Assembly (NCBI GenBank): GCA_948567375.1
Contig: OX419758.1
Span: 43,777,001 to 43,841,000 of the forward strand
Length of the DNA: 64,000 nucleotides
From: Lunularia cruciata
Taxonomy: Eukaryota; Streptophyta; Marchantiopsida; Lunulariales; Lunulariaceae
Reading direction: 5' to 3'
The notes under the pieces are model-generated. The model saw nothing but the letters and a program-made list of their open reading frames with translations. It was not told the origin of the DNA and made no database searches. The translations under genes and the position numbers were made by a program. Below, one piece after another: positions 56,086 to 64,000 of the stretch. Position 1 is the first letter of the stretch. Each line of letters begins with the position of its first letter.

Positions 56086-59000
56086 TGAGATAGATGAGGA
56101 GATTGTCTGAGGTTGGCATGTATCTACCTTTCTATGTATATTTTCTAAGGCCTTGGTGGTATCTCTTGTGACCCATACAAGAAGAGTTGTTGAGATCACA
56201 AATCCAAAGTGTGGAGATATTGGTATAGATCAACAAGACATTCATGATGTTGTTGTAGTGATGGATTATCTTTGCATTGGTGTTGTGGGTGGTACATTTG
56301 GTGCCAAGGAGAGAGAGAGTGTTCTTCAACAAGCAAAACGGTTTAGATTGGAGTGTAGACAACTTCTTTGTGTGTGGGAGGATGGTAGAGTGAAAGTAGT
56401 ACCTTCCATCTTAGAGACCACAATTGGTACATCATGAAGAGCTAGGACATTTTGGAGTAAAGTGTTGTCATACTTTGCCTTTCTCTCTTTAGAAACACAT
56501 TGGGTACTTGGTTATGGAGCTTATGGATCAAAGCTTGTGTGTAGATTTATCATTATTAGTTTGAGCACATGTGTCGCATGATCATTGAAGCCTTTTACTC
56601 TTGTTTCAAGTATTCCTTCTACTAGATAAGGGAGTAATGTGCAACCTAACCTATCATCACAACATGCACTCTTGATCTGCTAGTCATCATTTCCAACATT
56701 ACCAAAGAGAAAAACACAACACACCTAGAATGATGGAACCTTAGCCCAATGCATGTACACCAATCCAAGCCAACTTGGCGTACAAACAAGCATGCAAGCA
56801 CGTAGCGGATCCAATCACAAGAATTCAACAACAACTCTTTGTGCTTTTTGTCAAAAATCAACTTCAAAGCCTTGTTACTCTATCTTCAAGTTAATTTCAA
56901 CCTATACTCTAAGCTTCTCCAATATGTAATTCAGATTTCAAACAATTTCTAATTTTCTAAGTGGGGAAATTCTATATCTTTTGAATGGAAAAAACCCTAT
57001 GTAGCTCATATGACAATAACTTTCCCTTTGTTTCTCTGATTCAAATGATCTAGACTTCCATGAAAAGCCTATGAGATGCGCTTTATAATGGTTTAAAGAA
57101 AGTTGTAATCTAATCACTATAGCTTCTTTGACAAGCTCTCAAAATTGGCCAATTTTTTGTAGGTTTCACCCGAATTTTGAAATCCCTAATTTAGGGTTTG
57201 CTCATAGTTCTTGGCAAGTTTTCCCACATTTTTGGATCAAAGGCATACATAATCCTCACAAGTACTCCAAAAACCTAAAATCTTCAATCATAGTCATAAA
57301 AATGAGAGAATTGACATTCAATCATGATTGAAGACAAAAATGCTCTACTAAGCTTATGATAGTATTTTCAATAGAACTTGTTGCATCAACTTTGACTCTC
57401 AATGGACTCAAAGCCAACCAAATTTTCCATAATAGCTGGTTGTATCCTTGTCTCACCCTTTTAAAGTTTGATTGCCTAATCCAATCCCAACCCTAGATAT
57501 AGATCAATTCCTAAGCTGGGCTAATTTGTGAGCTTTATAGACCCTAGTATGCTTGATCCAAGACCTTGAATTCTCTATTTGAGGAATTCACATGAAATTT
57601 TCACACAAAAGTGTAAACTCTAACCACCAATAATACTAGAAATTTTCATAAATTGTTCAAACAACAGCTTGAGAAGCAACAAAAACCCCAAACCTGATCA
57701 TAATCTTCTTCTTAACAATTTGATCTCCAATGCTTCAATGCAACTTCAATTGATTAGATCTAATTTTAGATAGCCTCAAAAGAAAAATTTATTGAGCTCA
57801 ATACAATAAGCGCTTTATCAACTCACTAAAACCGTTGATAGATCATGAAAATATATGACAAAACTCTTAGAATTCTCTTATTTGCTTATCTGAGTGAGAA
57901 TTCAACCACCCTACTTCAATTGACCCAAATCTACTCAAAATTTGCTCAATTCTCTTGGTTTTTCTCTTCTCATTTTACATTATTAGCCCTTCTCTCCAAG
58001 CACAGTCTCTTCTTTCCCAATGCTTTCTTCTAACTCTTTCAATCTTTGAAGAAGTTTAGGCCTCCTTTGTTTGGACCCAAACTCTGGCAAATTTGTCATT
58101 TAGTCTCTTCATTTTTTGACAAATGGACCCCACAACTTCACCTTGAAGCTTATTAACAAATTTAAATCCTTCTCCTCTTAGAGCACATAAATTGTTAAAT
58201 CCCAAAATTGCACGTAAGTAAGCATTGGAAGGATGACATGATTTGGGTTTTCCATCATCAACTCCATGAATGCCGCCTCCAAATATGCCACCATCCAATC
58301 ACATCAATTGTCACGGTATAGAATCTAAAGCTAGATGAGAAAAGGATTTGAGAGCGGTAGATTGGGAGCATAGGACACTCTTGCTCAAATGCCTAGTCCG
58401 ACGCCATGGTGTCCATGTTTGCTAAAACTCTCACTCTCAATGTACTCCTCCTACTCGAGACTTAAAACACACTCCTTTCTCTCAACTCTCCACCACCTAT
58501 ATACATTAGAGCCTTTGAAAAGGATAAGATCATACTCCACATGGCAAGGCACGTAAATGCACATAGATTGCTAACATGGCAATAACTCAACTGTGGGATT
58601 TGTCATACAACCTACTCCATCTTAATGGAGATAAACCATAGTAGTTTACTTTTTCATTGGCTATACAAACCACAACATGATATCATGCATATAGCTTACT
58701 CTAGAGTCATTATTGGTGGTATGGTATACACACCAATGTATATTAGTTTGTTTCCAAATGTGTGGTTTGTGACCAAGTTAGAGCATTATTTAATGCTCTA
58801 CACCATAGTTACACCCATTCTCTATCATGGGCTTGGGTTACACTTGGAGTTTTGACTTAGGACTTTGTTGAACCTTTTATCATTGATTATAAGACATCAT
58901 CAATATGTTTTGGTTATGGTAGAGTACTTCCCAAGTAGATTGAGTTGGTGGTACTTCTTGACAAGTCCAATGAAAGGACGGCTTACTTGTTCTTGGATTG

Positions 59001-59180
59001 GGTCCTTAGTCATTTTGGTGCACCAATTGAGGTTTTGACTAATCAAGGTATAGAGTTCTTTCAAGAGTTTTAGGCCTTGTGTGACAAGGCCTTGATTGAT
59101 CATTGTGTTACCTCTTGAGATCACCCTGAAGTATATGGATTAGTAGAGAGAGTGGTTTGGATGGTGAAGAGAGGCCACTT
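56086..59180 (+). pseudogene. Old element integrase remnant, interrupted
   Basis: It resumes after the nested copy with the region matching GWHASAFLCIF and VSLVTHTRRVVEITN, then VWEDGRVKVVP near 56380 and GHFGVK near 56455. After the unknown insert it continues at about 58690 with HSYSR-like, then VCDQVRA, and near 58900 the core (VLVMVEYF, WIELV), with GAPIEVLTNQG where the second catalytic Asp has become Asn. Confidence 0.7.
56465..58690. mobile_element. Unidentified ~2.2-kb insert in the old integrase
   Basis: The integrase sequence that is contiguous in the sister copy (GGAGTAAAGCATACATATAG) is split here. The insert has no coding potential. Possible termini are TGTTGT at ~56468 and ACAACA at ~58672. 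56637-56825 resembles the leader of the nested methyltransferase element ('atcatcacaacatgcactct', 'ggatccaatcacaagaa'). It may therefore be a non-autonomous relative carrying leader-like sequence. Boundaries are approximate. Confidence 0.5.
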
Positions 59181-59329
59181 GGGAAATTGGGATCTCAAGT
59201 TACCTTGGTTGGCTATGGGCTATTAGTTCAATTGGTAAGCCTCATCATCATCCTTCTCTCCTTACTTTCTACTCTATGGACAAGATCCAAAGTTACCTAC
59301 AACTATTCATTCTGATGTTATTGTAGTTT

Positions 59330-59870
59330 TGGATTTGGATGATCCAAATGTATGGGTGAGCGCATGCTCTCAATGGGCAAAGATCTTTTAGAAGGTGATG
59401 GCGATGGCCTTTGACAACTTAATGATTGCTCATCATAGGGATTCCTTACGTTATGCTACTATTGAAGGAGGAGGTTATAGACCCTCAATCCATTGATTTT
59501 GTCCAAGTGATTATGCATGTTTACAACATACTACATCAATAACACTTTATGTTACTATAGGTTGCACTATCTTTGAGAGTGCATGAGGTTTGCTTTTTGA
59601 AGTCCTTGTGTTAGAAGGATGTGCTGGTGTTGTTTGTAAGGATCATATGTGCAATTATGCACCATATCACCTCCTAAACATTGATGGCACTATGGACCCA
59701 AGCTTGGTACTTGTACGTGCAAGCTTGCAATGTATGCTATGTGGCTCTCTTGGTGAAGCTACTACTATGTTGGCGGGTGCTAGCTATTTGAGAGGATGAC
59801 ATATGGCATATTTGACTCCTCTCCTCAAGGTGGTTCCTCAAGGACAATTGTTATGTCATAGATGTTTCTT
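59330..59870 (+). pseudogene. Old element GPY/F module and PHD remnant
   Basis: DDPNVWVSACSQW near 59340, then LVLEGCAGVVCKDHMCNYAPYHL and CMLCGS, then GASYLRG, align with the PHD-containing module of the sister copy. The second Cys pair (CDSC) has become Gly-Ala-Ser-Tyr. The downstream PPLLKVVPQGQ and CHRCFL are readable in another frame. Confidence 0.75.
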
Positions 59871-60056
59871 GACCTATAGCTAGTTCACCTTATATGTGGT
59901 ATAGATTGCAGATAGGCAACTAACTATGGAACTTGATAGCACTCGGCCTCTTGATCTTTGCTCACCATCCCATACTTGGAATAGATGGCTATTTGGAGTT
60001 AGAGGGACATAATGGCCAACTATGTCCCTATGTCAACTATGTCAAATGGAGTCCTA

Positions 60057-60162
60057 ATTGTGGCACTTTAGAGTTCATGTATAACTTATGTATGAGTTGT
60101 GCTTCTATAGTGTATAATGTTGACAACAATATATATTGTGTTATGATGTATACATGCACAAT
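60057..60162 (+). repeat. Segment A1 of the old element
   Basis: ATTGTGGCACTTTAGAG to GCACAATA, homologous to 46742-46848 of the nested copy. It precedes B2 exactly as in the young element. Confidence 0.8.
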
Positions 60163-60164
60163 AA

Positions 60165-60622
60165 CTCTTATGATATTTGTAGCGTCAAAGCTAGTTTGCT
60201 TGAATGTTGGAGTGGTAGTGTTGGCAATCATAATTATCTTGGTAGTTAGTTACTCATGGACTACTTGTTGGCGGCCAGATTTCACATTAGGGCTATTGAT
60301 CACATGGTGGACCCACCATCACTTGCATCATTCGCACCATTGGATGTGCCATCAATGGTACCTTTAGGGTTTGAGACCTAGGTTGAGAAAAGGGGTATAC
60401 TTTCAAAGTGTAGCTTTATAGAGCTCACTTCTTTGATATTGAGCATTTGAGTTCTTGGTTATAATGGATAGAGGTTGGTGACCGTCATATGGAGTCTTTT
60501 AGCTAGAGTGGATGTGGCTTGATTGTAATCAATGCTTGATTGTTTGCAGATTGTTGAGCAAAGGATCGAGTAAAGATCTGATTTGAATATGGTTTGAATA
60601 CAAGAGTTAAATTGATCAGATC
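60165..60622 (+). repeat. Segment B2 of the old element
   Basis: Homologous to 38006-38455 ('caaagctagtttg', 'atggactacttgttggcgg', 'agctagagtggatgtggcttg'). It runs directly into A2 with the same B/A junction as the nested copy. Confidence 0.8.
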
Positions 60623-60696
60623 ATTATGATGCTTTAGAATTCATGTATGACTTATGTGTGAATTGTGTTTGTATTATGTATATTGTTGACAATGAT

Positions 60697-60769
<73 letters not shown>

Positions 60770-60772
60770 ATA
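60623..60772 (+). repeat. Segment A2 of the old element with (TA)n expansion
   Basis: TTATGATGCTTTAGAATTC to GCACAATA. It aligns with A1 except for a ~65-bp TA microsatellite at about 60698-60764, which has grown inside the 'gtatatac' part of A. Confidence 0.8.
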
Positions 60773-63700
60773 GATATGAAGACTCTATGACCCACTAAAT
60801 ATGGCATATCTCATAAAACTCTAAGCAACTTCACATGGAAAATGAAGCCATAGCTAATAATAACAACTATAATAATAAGAATAAAGGTTTCTCTACCAAA
60901 TTTCTTTTCATACCTGCAAAACCACCTGATTAAATGCTAACTCTTAAAACCTAAAAATTATAAACTTCCACAACTTTTATTTCCTAGTTTCATAATTTGA
61001 AAACTAAACTAGCGCACAACCTATAATGAAAACCAAGATATTATAAAGTACCAACCTATCACTTTAAAATTAAAGTGATTATTTAAAACACCATAAAATC
61101 TAAGTGTATTAATAGCTTCTAAGAGAAATTACCATTCCGGACACTCATTGGTGGGCTCGAGGATAAAGTGAAATCGTTAAGAATGAAATAACAAAAGAAA
61201 TAAAGAACAGGCATCATTAATCACACGGAATGTGGTCGGCCTTGTATGAATTCCCAATCGATTCCCTCTACGTATCCTTAACTCTATTTTGTCCTCCTTT
61301 TGTGTTTTCTTTAATGTCTTGATGGGATCTTCGTATGCTCTATACTTTCCTACATCCGGTTAGAACTATTCATGTTTCCCTAAACTTGACATTTTGGACA
61401 ATCTAAATACACAATTTGAAATACTAAGAATACGGAGACCAGCACTGCTATCAGTTTTGTCTCTTTGTCCTAAATTTGACGTTTCATGAACAAAAGCAAG
61501 CTCTTCATAGTCGGCAGGATTTGTTTTGGTGGCAAAGGAAACTAGACAAAATTAAAAGGAGATCTAATAAATGCTATCCTTTTCTGCTATGCAGGATTGT
61601 GGAAAATATATGAATTTCACTCTAGAAATATATTGTCTGAACATCGAAAAATATTAAAACTTTCCAGAAGCTTCTCAATTACCAAATAATCCAGCAGGTG
61701 CTCATAGATCATTCATGTTCCAAACCATATAGAGCACTATTTCTAGAGGAAACCTTTACAAAAGTCCCTCCGAACTTAACAAAAACTATATCGGCCTGTA
61801 CTCCATAGGTCTCTTTTTTCATTTTAAGAAACTTCTCCTTTATATTAATAATATATTTATGTAGTAATATTTCCCTCTAAGTTCTCTTGTTTTAGATTTT
61901 TGGGGATACATTTTTCAGTCAATTTAAAATCAAGCACCAATATTTTAACTCTATCAATACAATGTCAACAATATGCAATGTGACTCTCATGTTAACTCTT
62001 ATTATATACCTTTTTCATGTCATAATTCTTCCTCTCTCCGGCTAATCTCTCTCCCTGACCCGATCCCTACCTCCTTCCAGTCACTATCTTCATCCTTGTA
62101 TCTCCACCCATTGAAATCTTGGTTGTTTCTAGAATTGTTACTACTTCCACTTTTTTTCCTCGTCCCCAATTCAAGAAAAAACAGTACTGTTAAAGATCTA
62201 CTGCATGGGACCTAGTCTTTGGATTCTCTAAAGTGTACTTGCATTTTCTATCTCCTATCTAGCGCCATACCTTAGTCGGTTTAACTTTTTAATGATGCTG
62301 TACATGGAGGGTAGGTGAATAGAACATCGACCTTAGAGAGCTTGAAAATGATGCAACATATGGATTGGCTAAAACTTATTTGTAAAAGGGACAGTGACTT
62401 GAAAAACTTTAGATGTAATAATATAGTCGAACGATTCATGACTTTCGGTGCTTTCGATTGATTCGCTTGGTTGAAACGGCTTGCGATAAACGAATAAGTT
62501 AAGCCGATATGTTATTTTGACTCCTTTGCGTGTACAGTTAGTTACAAACATGCGGTATCTTCCTAACAATAAGATAGTGCAGCCAAGAGACAGGACAACA
62601 ATCTCCTGATAGAAGCTCAAAATGGAGGTCTTATGAAAACCACGAGGAAATATCAACCTTTTGAACTCAAGAAGTCTATTAAAGAATTAAAGTAATCTAC
62701 ACAAGAAATACTCTCCACCGGGCTAAAAGACACCAAAAGCACCTTCCGGTGTTAACCTGGTGGTTTGAATACATTACGATAGATTGGCTCTTCCCGCTCT
62801 TATCCTGTAGTCCGTCCGTTGTTGTGGACAACGTTGGCTGCATGGACAGGAGAACCATGCAACGCAACGTTACGTAGTAAATGCTCGAAGAGACTGGCAC
62901 TCGCCCCGACCACCACCGAGCAGTTGCTTTGTACTTCGTTGAAGCTGCAGTGAAATAACTGTAGTCGTTCCTACCCTCCACCCAAGTCCAAGTCAGTCAC
63001 TCCACTTGTCTTATCTGCTTCTTCTCTTTATTTATTCAAACTTATATCTCCTCTTGCTTCTCCAGTGTTATCGTATTCCCGGTTCGTCCTAAAGCGCTGC
63101 CTATAATCTTCTAACTCGCATGCTATTTCGTACTTTGAACTAGTTGGGTGCCTATCCTATACATGAAATGACGACGGGATTAAGTCAGGAGTTTGGAACG
63201 CGTGGGCGTGGGAAGTAAATTGGTCATTTAAGATTAAAATAATGTTACTCTAATGCTTGCTAAATTCATTTCAGCCCGTCATTCATTATTTGACAAATTC
63301 GTAGGTGGTTATCTAGGTCCACTCTACTACCGTCTTCTTCCCTAAACCTCATCTTATGTTAATGTTAATAGTGTAGATTCATATGTGAAATGCATGCAAT
63401 TTTGGAGCAATGTGGATCCGTTATCCTCCCAAGACCTGCGATTGTCGGTTCTTGTAAGAGAAATAATGCTGCTCTAAAAGACAGAGGAGAGTCCAGAAGG
63501 TCTGATGGGCTTCTTACATGTCGGAAATGATAAACCTCTCGCTTCTTTTCTTTTCCCTTTTCCTCCTCCAGACCTGGGACTACCTGATGTCCGTTGAGTT
63601 TCGAGACGACAGAAAAAGCTTTCTGACGGGAAGCAGCAGGTGAACTATTGCCCTTCCACCGTTTGTTTTTGAAACCTTCCGGCACAGCCGGGAAAGTCTA

Positions 63701-64000
63701 GTAGCCTGCGCATCTGAGGAAGGGTTTCTCCCTTCTCTCCCGTACGAGTCGGCCGGAGGACTCCCCCGACTGCTTTTCTATCATTCTCCTACCCTCCCTA
63801 AGGGCAAAATCGAGTACGGACCACTGTAGGGCCAGCGGAATGTTGTTTGGTTTGGTCTTTGGGATGCCAAGAGCAGAGAGGAAGAAGAGAGAGGGAGAGA
63901 GCGAACAAAGAAGAAAGTTCCACCGAAGGAAAACTAGCGAAATTTTGAGTGCCGGATCCCTATCGAAGCAGGACGGAACTGAAGAAGAAGAAAAGCTTCT
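60773..64000. other. No recognisable gene; possible 5' leader at the right edge
   Basis: AT-rich DNA with only short ORFs. A weak copy of the short hairpin-bearing element ('cttgatgggatcttc') lies at 61270-61375. From about 63000 the composition becomes more gene-like. 63877-63910 is a GAGA-rich run typical of plant core promoters and 5' UTRs, which suggests a plus-strand gene starting beyond the window. Confidence 0.4.

Larger units (their letters stand above)
38006..60772 (+). mobile_element. Old copy of a gypsy-type element encoding a DNA methyltransferase and PHD finger
   Basis: The element starts TGTCACAAC at 38006 and ends with GCACAATA at 60772. Possible 4-bp target duplications are gaga and gata. 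After removing the solo LTR (43639-44235), the young sister element (46185-56085) and the unknown insert (about 56465-58690), roughly 10 kb remain. These align with the sister copy throughout: left repeat B, leader, gag (ATG at 39743), protease, methyltransferase, linker, RT/RNase H, integrase, PHD region, then A-B-A. Dozens of stops and indels make it far older than the nested copy. It provides the independent comparison used throughout this annotation. Confidence 0.85.

Noticed and set aside
63365-63685. 106-codon minus-strand ORF near the right edge
   Set aside because: No recognisable domain, and it overlaps what looks like promoter or leader sequence of a plus-strand gene.

Overview
This window looks like nuclear DNA of a land plant, probably from a seed-free lineage (bryophyte, lycophyte or fern), although the species cannot be fixed from the sequence. 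The evidence is intron-containing genes for plastid proteins (a bestrophin-like thylakoid anion channel, a nuclear-encoded Ycf33-type protein with a transit peptide), a peroxisomal enoyl-CoA isomerase, an LEA_2 protein, and a large load of plant-type Ty3/gypsy, Ty1/copia and PIF/Harbinger elements. A run of exactly 200 N at 19632-19831 shows it is a draft assembly.

Layout. 1-3854 is the 3' half of a chromovirus (gypsy with chromodomain), cut by two solo LTRs, one of which carries heat-shock-element arrays. 3855-6035 is a PIF/Harbinger transposase remnant on the minus strand with a diverged tandem copy. 6561-6923 is an unrecognised acidic ORF. 7000-14000 is mostly gene-free, AT-rich DNA with tandem repeats, a long inverted repeat and several copies of a ~100-bp hairpin-bearing interspersed element. 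14099-16756 holds a Ycf33-like gene and an enoyl-CoA isomerase gene. 17690-20830 is a decayed copia element. 22560-33626 is the main host gene cluster: LEA_2 (-), bestrophin-like channel (-), and a chloroplast-type alpha/beta hydrolase (+). 33627-38005 is repeat-rich intergenic DNA.

From 38006 to 60772 lies one old Ty3/gypsy-type element (+ strand) into which three things have inserted: a solo chromovirus LTR (about 43639-44235), a much younger 9.9-kb copy of the same family on the minus strand (46185-56085), and an unidentified ~2.2-kb sequence (about 56465-58690). The young copy is the most interesting object here. Its polyprotein order is gag, zinc knuckle, aspartic protease, a C5 cytosine DNA methyltransferase of DRM/DNMT3 type, reverse transcriptase, RNase H, DDE integrase, and a C-terminal PHD finger. 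Its ends are not ordinary LTRs: both copies have the order B - internal - A - B - A, a split-direct-repeat layout otherwise associated with tyrosine-recombinase (DIRS/Ngaro/PAT-like) elements. The older copy keeps recognisable remnants of the same methyltransferase, PHD region and terminal layout, so these are family traits and not accidents of one insertion.

Both copies are now defective: they have premature stops, many of them TAG where the sister copy has a Gln codon, and several frame offsets, two of which are shared by both copies. 60773-64000 has no recognisable gene; a GA-rich stretch at the right edge may be the 5' leader of a gene that lies outside.
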